From contig CAYRIY010000080.1 of assembly GCA_964424335.1 (NCBI GenBank), positions 1 through 17,514 on the forward strand: a stretch of 17,514 bases of DNA. The letters are read 5' to 3'. Of the stretch, positions 1 through 6,900 are shown piece after piece. Numbering within the stretch: the stretch's first letter is position 1; the number at the start of each line of letters is the position of its first letter. The stretch comes from CAYRIY01 sp964424335 (lineage in GTDB: Bacteria; Bacillota; Limnochordia; DTU080; RSA5). A program made the translations under genes and the position numbers. The notes under the pieces are model-generated. The model was not told the origin of the DNA and made no database searches. It worked only from the letters and a program-made list of their open reading frames with translations.

Positions 1-45
1 GAATTGCCCTTCAAATCATCTCGAAGCCGACTGGAATTTTTCCTG

Positions 46-76
46 TTGACTTTGACGTCGCGTCAACGTTTATCCT
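46..76 (+). promoter_or_regulatory. Promoter and likely autoregulatory operator of the MerR-type gene
   Basis: A -35 box TTGACT (46-51) and a -10 box TATCCT (71-76) are separated by 19 bp rather than the usual 17. Inside the spacer is a perfect inverted repeat, TTGACG-TCG-CGTCAA (52-66). A 19-bp spacer holding a dyad is the known arrangement of promoters controlled by MerR-family regulators, which untwist the DNA to realign the two boxes. The downstream gene encodes such a regulator, so autoregulation is the natural inference. The transcript would start near 83, just before the ribosome binding site GGGAGG (86-91). Confidence 0.7.
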
Positions 77-99
77 GACCTTACCGGGAGGCGGCCGCC

Positions 100-867
100 A
101 TGGAGTACACAATCGGTGAGTTGGGGAAGTTGGCCGGGGTCAGTACGCGAACGCTGAGGCATTACGATAAGATCGGTTTGCTAAAGCCCGCACGTACAAG
201 TCCTGCAGGGTACCGGTATTACGGCCCGGCCGAGGTCGATCGGCTGCAGCAGGTTCTCTTTTACCGAGCGTGCGGCGTCGATCTGGAGCGCATCAAGGAG
301 ATCGTCACTTCCCCGACCTTCGATCGCATGAGTGCCCTAAAGGAGCACCTCCATGCGCTGATGTCGAAACGAGCGCAGCTCGATGAGCTCATCGCCAATG
401 TGGCAAAGTCGATCGAAGCAATCGAAGGGAAGAGTGTCATGACTGACCAGGAAAAGTTCGAAGGATTCAAGCAGAGACTCGTCGACGAGAACGAGCTAGA
501 GTTTGGAAAGGAGGCCCGTGCAAAGTATGGAGCGGACGCGGTCGAAAGGTCCAACGCCAAACTCTTGAACATGAGCAAGGAGGAGTATGAGGCATCGCAG
601 GCCCTTGCGGCCGAGATTCATGCCACGCTGAACGCAGCGATGAAGACGGGCGATCCGGCCGGCGAGCTGGCCCAAAAGGCAGCCCACCTTCATCGGCAGT
701 GGCTCACCTTTTACTGGGGCAACTACTCGAAGGAAGCCCATGCGGGCCTCGCGCAGATGTACGTCGACGACGAGCGCTTCAAGGCGTACTACGACAAGGA
801 GCAACCGGGCACGGCTGCGTTTTTGCGAGATGCGATCCGCATCTACACAGGCGCAGATGCGCAGTAA
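100..867 (+). CDS. MerR family transcriptional regulator with C-terminal TipAS drug-binding domain
   Basis: The 255-residue product matches TipAL/Mta-type regulators in length and layout. Residues 1-70 form a MerR winged helix-turn-helix, with signatures YTIGELGKLAGVSTRTLRHYD and the wing region around GYRYYGPAEVDRL. Residues of about 76-112 form the long dimerisation helix. Residues of about 118-250 are the all-helical TipAS domain, ending in the family-typical MYVDDERF and PGTAAFLRDAI. Family members sense bulky antibiotics or other hydrophobic compounds and activate efflux or self genes from promoters with a 19-bp spacer. The start at 100 is fixed by GGGAGG at 86-91 (8 nt spacing). The only cysteine is C58, in the DNA-binding half. 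The TipAS half therefore lacks the cysteine that Streptomyces TipA uses to bind thiopeptides covalently, so any ligand would be held non-covalently. No efflux gene lies next to it; the gene appears to be monocistronic. The ligand is unknown. Confidence 0.95.
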   Translation: MEYTIGELGKLAGVSTRTLRHYDKIGLLKPARTSPAGYRYYGPAEVDRLQQVLFYRACGVDLERIKEIVTSPTFDRMSALKEHLHALMSKRAQLDELIANVAKSIEAIEGKSVMTDQEKFEGFKQRLVDENELEFGKEARAKYGADAVERSNAKLLNMSKEEYEASQALAAEIHATLNAAMKTGDPAGELAQKAAHLHRQWLTFYWGNYSKEAHAGLAQMYVDDERFKAYYDKEQPGTAAFLRDAIRIYTGADAQ

Positions 868-881
868 GCAAGCGCTGATCG

Positions 882-912
882 GACGGGGAGCAGACCGCTT
901 CCCGTCTTTTTT
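882..912 (+). terminator. Rho-independent terminator of the MerR-type gene
   Basis: A 10-bp stem, GACGGGGAGC (882-891) paired with GCTTCCCGTC (897-906) with one G-U pair, closes a 5-nt loop AGACC and is followed directly by six T (907-912). It lies 15 nt past the stop codon. This is a textbook intrinsic terminator and supports monocistronic transcription of the regulator. Confidence 0.92.
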
Positions 913-996
913 GGTTGCGGGCATCACGCAAAGTCCTACGGAAACGAGGGCCGCTACGAACCGATAACTTATGCCTAGTTTGAGTGTATGAGGTAG

Positions 997-1025
997 GAGA
1001 CACCGGGGGCAATAAGAACTATAAT
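997..1025 (+). promoter_or_regulatory. Candidate promoter of the NuoI-like gene
   Basis: A perfect TATAAT (1020-1025) lies 17 bp downstream of GAGACA (997-1002, 4 of 6 matches to TTGACA). The start point would be near 1032, leaving a leader of about 150 nt before the ATG at 1179. The leader contains a 5-bp hairpin with a 4-nt loop, GCAAC-CAAA-GTTGC (1077-1090). No known riboswitch is recognised. The -10 box is convincing; the -35 box is ordinary. Confidence 0.5.
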
Positions 1026-1178
1026 CTAAGACGGGCGATTGGCGACGCCTCAACGATTTACGCAGGGATTTCCGTCGCAACCAAAGTTGCAGAAGGCAAT
1101 ACTTCCTAGTCGATACGATCGCGTTGATACAGCAAGCCGAAGTGCGACGCGCCAAAGTGATTGATTGGAGGCGGACCG

Positions 1179-1706
1179 ATGGCACGTTACATTCGTGAAA
1201 TAGTGGCCGTGGCGGTCTCTTTGCTCAAGGGCATGAAGGTCTCGCTATCGACCATGCTCCGTCCGGCGATCACGGTGAATTATCCGGACGAGAGGATCGA
1301 CCTGCCGGTCGGCTTTAGAGGAATTCCGGTGCTGCTCAGCGACCCGGACGGAAATTTGAAGTGCACCAGTTGCATGCAGTGCGTCAGGGCGTGCCCCACG
1401 AACTGCATCGAGCTTCAGTCCAGCAAGGTGCCTGGCCGAAAGCTCAAAGGCCTCGATGTGTACAATATCGACGCCACGTGGTGCATGTATTGCGGTTTGT
1501 GTGTCGAGGCGTGTCCTTTTGACGCGCTGGCGATGTCCGACCAGTTTGAACTGGCCGATTATGACCTCAGCAACTTGGTGTTCGATCGGGACAGGCTGGC
1601 GGAGATCGGCAGGCGACAGGTAACGGAAACGATCAACTTCGGTATCAAGACCGACGCCGAACCGACCCGTCCCTATCGCTCGCCTTACGCGCCTGACGAA
1701 AAGTAG
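1179..1706 (+). CDS. nuoI: NuoI-like 2x[4Fe-4S] ferredoxin subunit of respiratory complex I, isolated gene
   Basis: The product is 175 residues. The first cysteine motif has C62, C65, C68 and C72 followed by Pro; the second has C102, C105, C108 and C112 followed by Pro. This is the CxxCxxCxxxCP pair that binds clusters N6a and N6b in complex I subunit I. The N-terminus (residues 5-36, through LLKGM to NYPDE) resembles the amphipathic membrane-surface helix of NuoI rather than a free ferredoxin. In complex I it would pass electrons along the peripheral arm toward NuoB and quinone. The ATG at 1179 is chosen because GGAGG (1167-1171) sits 7 nt upstream; a TTG at 1161 would overlap that site. No other nuo gene is visible and both neighbours are unrelated. 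It could be an extra copy, a relocated subunit, or part of a related hydrogenase or ferredoxin-dependent complex. Confidence 0.88.
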   Translation: MARYIREIVAVAVSLLKGMKVSLSTMLRPAITVNYPDERIDLPVGFRGIPVLLSDPDGNLKCTSCMQCVRACPTNCIELQSSKVPGRKLKGLDVYNIDATWCMYCGLCVEACPFDALAMSDQFELADYDLSNLVFDRDRLAEIGRRQVTETINFGIKTDAEPTRPYRSPYAPDEK

Positions 1707-1708
1707 GA

Positions 1709-1730
1709 AGCGGCGCGATCTATGCGCGCT
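1709..1730. terminator. Possible bidirectional hairpin between convergent genes
   Basis: AGC(G)GCGC (1709-1716) can pair with GCGCGCT (1724-1730) over 7 bp with one bulged G, around a 7-nt loop. It fills the 24-nt space between the stop codons of the converging ferredoxin and isomerase genes. There is no proper T tract on either side, although the minus-strand exit has short T runs. This is weak as a terminator. Confidence 0.3.
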
Positions 1731-2561
1731 CTATAGGAGCGCTTCGCCGCCGGCTGCCTTGATCCACGCCTCGAGGTTCTGGCGGGTTTCGATGGCAGCC
1801 TGATCCAGCGATTCCGCAGAGTCCTCGGTCATCACTTCGATCAGGGCGTAGCCTTGGAAGTTCACCTTGGCAAGGTTCGAAAAGACCGCCGGCCAGTCGA
1901 CGTCTCCCCGCCCCGGCGTGGGAAAGCGCGGCTCGGTCGGCGGTTTTTGATGGTCTTTCACACATACGCTCGTCACTTTATGAGCCACGTCAGGCAGGTC
2001 CTCCGTGGCGACCTTATCCTCGTAGTAGTGAATGTTCCCCGGATCGTACGAAACCCCCACGAGCGGATGGCCCACCGCCGAGACCAGCGCCGCGAGTCCT
2101 GCGCCCGTCCCGTAGAGCCCCATGTGCGGCTTGATGTCGAGCCGAATCCCAGCCTCCTCAAGGCGGGGGAGCGCGGGCACGACGGCCCTCAAAAATCGAT
2201 CACGCAGCTCTTCGGACGTGACCTCATCGGCCTCTTTGCCCCCTACATACGGGCTCGAGAGGATGATGTACTCCAAGTCGAGCTCCTTCGCTCGATCGAT
2301 GCGCTGCAGCAACCCTTCCAAACCGTACGCAATCGGGTTGCCGCCCCAAGCTGTCACGGCCTTTAGCCCGTGCGATTCGAGGCTGCGGCGGTAGACGTCG
2401 ACTTGCTCCTTCGGTTGTTCGAGGTAGTCGTGATAGCGAATCCCCGGGTGCTGTCCCAAGTAGGCGGTATAGCGGTAGCCCGCCTTGGCGATTCCCTCAT
2501 AGGCGCGTTCGATCGAGTAATTCATGTATGGGCGCGTCATACAGCCAAGCTTGACCTTCAC
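1731..2561 (-). CDS. Sugar phosphate isomerase/epimerase (xylose isomerase-like TIM barrel)
   Basis: The 276-residue product has the length and motif order of the AP-endonuclease-2/xylose-isomerase-like TIM-barrel family. Visible features are an N-terminal strand and helix (YEGIAKAGYRYTAYLG), LDIKPH (141-146), SYDPGNIHYY (171-180), VKDH (201-204), a GRGDVDW loop (217-223) and ALIEVM (239-244). D173, H204 and E242 are plausible divalent-metal ligands. The usual first ligand Glu of an ExH motif is Lys144 in KPH, a variant I recall from other members. Such enzymes isomerise or epimerise ketose or inositol-type sugars; the substrate cannot be told here. The start is a GTG, with AGGGGG (minus strand, 2575-2570) 8 nt upstream. 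No pathway partner is adjacent, and the promoter region runs toward the assembly gap. Confidence 0.85.
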   Translation of the reverse strand: MKVKLGCMTRPYMNYSIERAYEGIAKAGYRYTAYLGQHPGIRYHDYLEQPKEQVDVYRRSLESHGLKAVTAWGGNPIAYGLEGLLQRIDRAKELDLEYIILSSPYVGGKEADEVTSEELRDRFLRAVVPALPRLEEAGIRLDIKPHMGLYGTGAGLAALVSAVGHPLVGVSYDPGNIHYYEDKVATEDLPDVAHKVTSVCVKDHQKPPTEPRFPTPGRGDVDWPAVFSNLAKVNFQGYALIEVMTEDSAESLDQAAIETRQNLEAWIKAAGGEALL

Positions 2562-2618
2562 GTTTCGTTCCCCCTGGAATCATTGTGCATTGCAAGCCGC
2601 AGACAAAATTAGGCATCA

Positions 2619-2633
2619 GTTGGGTGACACTTT
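2619..2633 (+). repeat. Left arm of an imperfect inverted repeat flanking the gap
   Basis: GTTGGGTGACACTTT here reads inward toward the gap. The reverse strand at 2896-2885 gives GTTGGGACATTT, the same string apart from three missing bases. Inward-facing near-copies on both sides of an unresolved stretch are what the ends of an insertion sequence would look like. The match is short and no transposase is visible, so this is only a candidate. Confidence 0.3.
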
Positions 2634-2675
2634 ATGAACGGCCTGAGTTTGTCCTGCAAATCAGAGCCGGCGACC

Positions 2676-2775
2676 NNNNNNNNNNNNNNNNNNNNNNNNN
2701 NNNNNNNNNNNNNNNNNNNNNNNNNNNNNNNNNNNNNNNNNNNNNNNNNNNNNNNNNNNNNNNNNNNNNNNNNNN
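2676..2775. other. Assembly gap of 100 unknown bases
   Basis: Exactly 100 N occur here. A round 100 is commonly used for a scaffold gap of unknown size, so the true distance between flanks may be very different. Reading frames that cross it are meaningless. Confidence 0.99.
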
Positions 2776-3039
2776 CAGTTTCGGGTGCAGGCTCGATCGG
2801 TCTCTAACCGGACTTCGAGACGGATCGCTCGCTGGAGTAGAGAGGAGCACGGGCTGAGCGCCTGCCGCCACCTGAGCTCCTGACAAATGTCCCAACACCT
2901 TGCGGATCAATGCAACTGCGCCCTCACCGCGCTCTGGATTACGCTGTTGGTTAGGAAAGGCCGCCCACTTGGCGACCCGACCAAGTCTACAGAACAAATC
3001 CGCAATTGCTTCAAAACCTTATGGTTGCAAGGGGAACGC
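2776..3039. other. Non-coding or unrecognised sequence right of the gap
   Basis: No convincing gene is seen. An open frame in phase with the downstream cupredoxin-like gene begins at ATG 2887, but it has no ribosome binding site and its first 50 residues look unlike that protein. A minus-strand frame (2997 toward the gap) contains about 70 residues of no recognised family. The stretch may be the end of a mobile element or ordinary intergenic DNA. The right arm of the inverted repeat lies at 2885-2896. Confidence 0.5.
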
Positions 3040-3513
3040 ATGCCGACGGATTCTCTAAGGCGAGGGTGGTTTGCGATGATCGAGCGAAAAGATACGTCGG
3101 CGGCCTGGCGAAAAAGGGCGCTCGCCCTCTTGCTCAGCGGGGCGGCCATCTGGCTTGTGGCTGTGCTTGCAGCGCCGGTGTGGGCGATCATCGTCCCTCA
3201 GGAGTACGTCGTGGAACTCCAGCTCGACGGCGTGGCGTGCGGTTCGCACTTGAAGATCGCTCCAGGCCACTTTGAAGTAAAGCCCGGGACGGTCGTACGC
3301 TTTGTGAATCGCACGCCGTGGCATCAAAGTGTGCGAGTGACGGAGAGCGACCATTACACTGCTGCGCCTCTTGCCGCTTCCGAGAACATTGCTCCCAACG
3401 GTTCATGGACGGCTCGGTTCTGGCGTCCGGGGGACTACTATGTTGTCTCCGAAAATCAATGGCAGTACCTGGCCGGTCTGCGCGGCAGCTTTTCGGTGCA
3501 GCGTCTAAGATAG
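3040..3513 (+). CDS. Secreted or membrane-anchored cupredoxin-fold protein, probably not copper-binding
   Basis: The product is 157 residues from ATG 3040 (AGGGG at 3030-3034) or 145 from ATG 3076 (GAGGG upstream); both are plausible. Counting from 3040, residues 24-49 hold a basic n-region, a hydrophobic stretch (ALALLLSGAAIWLVAVLAA) and a VWA end that could be a signal peptidase site or an anchor. The rest is a small beta-sandwich of plastocyanin type. GTVVRFVNRTPWHQSVRV contains the position of the first histidine ligand, and SWTARFWRPGDYYVV precedes the ligand loop. That loop normally reads C-x-x-H-x-x-x-M, but here it is SENQWQYLAGLRG with no Cys, His or Met. An intact type 1 copper site is therefore unlikely. 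A structural or binding role outside the membrane is inferred. It stands alone, between the gap and the adhesin gene. Confidence 0.7.
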   Translation: MPTDSLRRGWFAMIERKDTSAAWRKRALALLLSGAAIWLVAVLAAPVWAIIVPQEYVVELQLDGVACGSHLKIAPGHFEVKPGTVVRFVNRTPWHQSVRVTESDHYTAAPLAASENIAPNGSWTARFWRPGDYYVVSENQWQYLAGLRGSFSVQRLR

Positions 3514-3676
3514 GCACGGCGCGCCTCCCTCATACACTGGGACTTGGCTCCGGTACCGACCCGGTCGCCGGAAAAGCGGGAGGCGCTCCTCGCTTCCATA
3601 CTAGCTCCACCGACCTAGCGCTGCCCTGCTACTGCCGCTCTGCCCCCGCGCTCTCCTCCTGCTGCCGTCACACGGC

Positions 3677-3711
3677 AAACCCTGCGTGCGACCGTTGTGT
3701 CAGGTTTTTTT
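3677..3711 (+). terminator. Possible terminator before the adhesin promoter
   Basis: AAACC(C)TG (3677-3684) can pair with CAGGTTT (3701-3707) with one bulge and a 16-nt loop, and the run of T continues to 3711. A separate perfect hairpin, TGCCGT-CAC-ACGGCA, lies just upstream (3663-3677). The rest of 3514-3732 is pyrimidine-rich with no gene. The hairpin is weak for a terminator, but the seven T in a GC-rich region are notable. Confidence 0.4.
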
Positions 3712-3732
3712 CTTGATCTTCCCATTGGCCGA

Positions 3733-3763
3733 TTGACAGATTATTGGCAGAAAATGTTATAAT
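3733..3763 (+). promoter_or_regulatory. Strong sigma-70/SigA-type promoter of the giant adhesin gene
   Basis: Perfect TTGACA (3733-3738) and perfect TATAAT (3758-3763) are present, with an extended -10 TG at 3755-3756. The spacer is 19 bp, longer than the optimum of 17. GATTAT (3739-3744) and ATAATC (3759-3764) form a perfect 6-bp inverted repeat overlapping the -10 box, a possible operator. The predicted start is near 3770. A 19-bp spacer with good boxes is the geometry of MerR-family-controlled promoters, but the dyad differs from the one upstream of the MerR-type gene at 100. Confidence 0.8.
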
Positions 3764-3816
3764 CGAACCCGCTCACAAAATGGGGATGGGGGCCCGGGGA
3801 ATTCGGCGATAAGCTT

Positions 3817-3822
3817 GAGGAG
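3817..3822 (+). promoter_or_regulatory. Ribosome binding site of the giant adhesin gene
   Basis: GAGGAG lies 8 nt before ATG 3831 and decides for that start over the in-frame ATG at 3915, which has no purine-rich site upstream. Between promoter and this site the leader is G-rich (GGGG 3782-3785, GGGGG 3788-3792, GGGG 3796-3799). It also holds a 10-codon open frame (3780-3812). Confidence 0.8.
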
Positions 3823-3830
3823 CGTGTTCT

Positions 3831-3995
3831 ATGCCCAAATCCGGCGGTACGTCTTACGACTTTCGGCAGCTCGAACGTTCCCTTCTCCCCGAAAGACGAC
3901 GCCGATCTCTGTTTATGAGGCATAGGCGCACGCTTGCCTTGCTCACCGTCCTGCTCCTATTTCTCCAGACCGCCTTATCAAGCTCCGTCTATGGG
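3831..3995 (+). other. Extended signal peptide of the giant exoprotein
   Basis: Residues 1-28 are polar and end in PERRRR-SLF. Residues 29-34 (MRHRRT) are again basic. Residues 35-49 are hydrophobic (LALLTVLLLFLQTAL). The SSSVYG-QQ junction gives a plausible signal peptidase site after G55 (Val at -3, Gly at -1). A long basic extension before an ordinary signal peptide recalls the extended signal peptides of TPS exoproteins, though I do not see their conserved motif. Translation from ATG 3915 would give a normal-length signal peptide. Confidence 0.75.
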
Positions 3996-6900
3996 CAGCA
4001 GATCGTCATCGATGGCAGGACGCAAACCCAAGTATCGGTTAACGGCAACGTGACGGATGTCACCACGTCGACGCTCCTTGGCGAGCATGCCTTCAACTCA
4101 TTTGAACGCTTCGACGTGTACGAAGGCAACGTCGTCAACCTGCACGTTCCTTCGAGCGCGTCAAACCTCTTCAACCTGGTTCATTCTAGCGCAAGCCAAA
4201 TCGACGGCGTGCTTAATTCGATTCAAAACGGGCAAGTCGGCGGCAATGTCTACTTCCTAAACCCGCACGGCGTGGTCGTCGGTCAACAAGGGGTCATCAA
4301 CGTCGGCGCGCTCGTGCTTGCCACGCCGACCACGGCTTTCATGGAGAGCTTCTTTGATACTTCAGGCCAACCCGACAGCGATGCTATTTCACAGGTCTTA
4401 AGCGGGACGGTCCCGATCGGAGCGAGCGGCCTTATCTTGGTCCAGGGGAGCGTCAACGCGGTCAAAGATATTCACCTTGCCTCCGGCAGCGTTGTAAACG
4501 AGGGCGAGATCGCGTCGGGCGCCGTCTTTGCGGGAGTCAGCGTCGATTTCAGCGACGTCGTCAACATCAACGGCTTGGAGCATGCAGGCCAGATCTCCGT
4601 CGAGAACGGCCGCATCGTCATCAGCGCGGCGGGGGACGTCGAAAACAGCGGAAGGATCGCCACAGATGGAGCGGATCACCTGGACGCGGGCGACATCGAG
4701 ATCACGGCCGGAGGCGACATCACGATTGCCGACGGGTCGGTGTCTGCTCGGGGGTTCGGTGAGGATTCATCCGGTGGGCACATTACCATAATCGCGCAAG
4801 GTGACGCAACGCTTGCATCGGGAGCGACGATCGACGTCCGCGGCGGCGACGTTTCCGGAGACGGCGGCTTGGCGGATATTAGCACGAATCAAACCGTGAC
4901 TGTTGCGGGCGAGATTTTGGCCTCTGCGACGCACGGGCAGGCGGGTTCGATCAATCTGACGGCGCCGACGATCACGGTCGGCCAAGGGGCGCAACTCCTC
5001 GCGCACGTGGTCAACGGCGGCGACTCGACGTTCACGAGCGGCGACATCACCCTTACGGCCGACCGAAGTGACAACGCCGTGCTGGACTCGGCGAATGCGT
5101 CGACTCGGATCGAAATAGACGGCGCCGTCTTAAAGGCTCAAAACATCACATTGAGCGCGACGTCCCATGCCGAGTACTACTGGGATGACACGGAGAACAT
5201 CGTCCTAGAAACCGTGTCGGCGCTCGGAGCGGCGATGGCCGGTGTCGCCGTCGGTGTCGCACGAGCATCCGGCAGCTCGGAGATCGTGATCAAGAGCGGC
5301 AGCATCCTCGATGCGACCGGCGCCGTCGATATGAGCGCCGACACGACGGCGAAGTCTGGCACCATGACGTTCGCCGCCAACATGGCGAAAATCAACCCCG
5401 TGACCATCGGGTTTATCTACGGCGAACTCAACGCGGCCGCGACGGTCGATGTGCAGGATGGCGCCGAGATTCACGCCGACACGCTGAGCATCGCCGCGAA
5501 AAACACGGCCGACCTCGACCTCAACGTGTATGCGATCACACCCTTCGGGAGCGGAAACACGATCGGCGACGCGGCCATCGCGGTGAGCGATGCCGAGGTA
5601 ACCTCGTCGGCAGCGATCCGTTCCGGCGCCACCATCAATGTAAACAAGTCCGTTTCCATCAGCGCCTTCAACGAAAACTCCTTTGCCACCAACGCAACGG
5701 CGATGGGCCTCGGCGGGGCCGCCGCGGGGATTGCAGCGACGGTGTTCACGGCAAGCACGCGCGCCGAAGCGAGCAACGCAGCCGACTTGGTCGGCGTGGA
5801 AAGCGTCGTGATCGAAGCGCTCGATCGGACCAGCAAAAACCGCGCCACGGCCGCGGCGACGGCAGGATCGTCCTTTGCAGTGAAGACGGTGCTGGGCGGC
5901 GTCGCTGAAGGCGCGAACTTCATTCGCAGCAAGCTCGATAGCAACAGCGCGCCGAACCTCGACTCGAGGAGCGGGGCCACCGAAAAGCCGAAGATCGCCG
6001 GAGCCGTGACGTTCGTCGATGCAGAGCATGTCGCGCTCGGATACATTGCGGGCGGGGCAGAGATCGACGCCTCGGGCGACGTCCTCATCGCAGCCAAAGT
6101 CGAAGACGCTCACCTGCAAAACCACGCGAGCAGCGCCGTGGAGTCCACCACGAACGGCGACGCGTCCAACCCGACCGCGACACTTTCGCTATCGGCGGCC
6201 GTCGCATACGGCGACTACGATCACATGGCAAACGCCTATGTTGGCGACGGCGCCGAGGTGACGGCTCAGCGCGTCGGCGTCACATCGGACGTCATCATCC
6301 CTTACGAAGTGACTTACCACAAGTGGGAAGGCCTTTCTACCATTACAAGCAAGCTCAACGCCAACCTGGGCGTTGCAAACGGCTTTTTGACCGGCTACGC
6401 CAACGCCATCGAAAGCACGGGCCAGGTCGGCATCGCCGGATCCGTCAGCTACCTCGACTTTACGAACCAGTCAAACGCATACATCGGTCGGAGCGCAAAA
6501 GTAAACGTCGTGCCCGGGGCGGACCCGACCGGGACGGTCAATCTCCCCAGCGGCGAGACCCGCGCGTTGAATGCGCCTGTGTCGATTGCTGCCAACACGC
6601 TCATCCAGGGCGCTTACGCATCCGGGAATCTGTCTCTCTTGATGAACGGCGCAGGCGGCGATCCGGGCGCGCTGTCGGCGGGGGCGAGTTACGGCCAGAT
6701 CAACTACGATTCGACGACGCGCGCCTTCATTGCAGAAGGCGCGAGCATTGGGGCGCAGATGCAAAACGACCCGGTGGCCGTCTCCGTCACGGCGACGACC
6801 GACTCCCAAGTCATCGGGATCGGCCCCACCGCCGGTCGAGGCGGGAGCTACGGACTTAACGGCATGTTCCAACTGGTCCACATCGATGACGTCACGTCCG

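Noticed and set aside
1161..1178. TTG start 18 nt upstream of the NuoI-like ATG
   Set aside because: It would place the start codon before the GGAGG site that serves the ATG at 1179.
2887..3039. N-terminal extension of the cupredoxin-like protein from ATG 2887
   Set aside because: No ribosome binding site, unconvincing composition, and it begins inside the candidate right arm of the inverted repeat.
3318..3716. A 132-codon plus-strand frame overlapping the cupredoxin-like gene
   Set aside because: It overlaps a better gene in another frame, is Cys/Arg/Ser-rich without pattern, and continues into pyrimidine-rich intergenic DNA.
3791..3816. Clustered ApaI, SmaI, EcoRI and HindIII sites resembling a cloning polylinker (with GAATTGCCCTT at the window start resembling a vector junction)
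   Set aside because: The order and spacing do not match a complete known polylinker. The promoter and gene continue naturally on both sides, and short GC palindromes are expected in such DNA.
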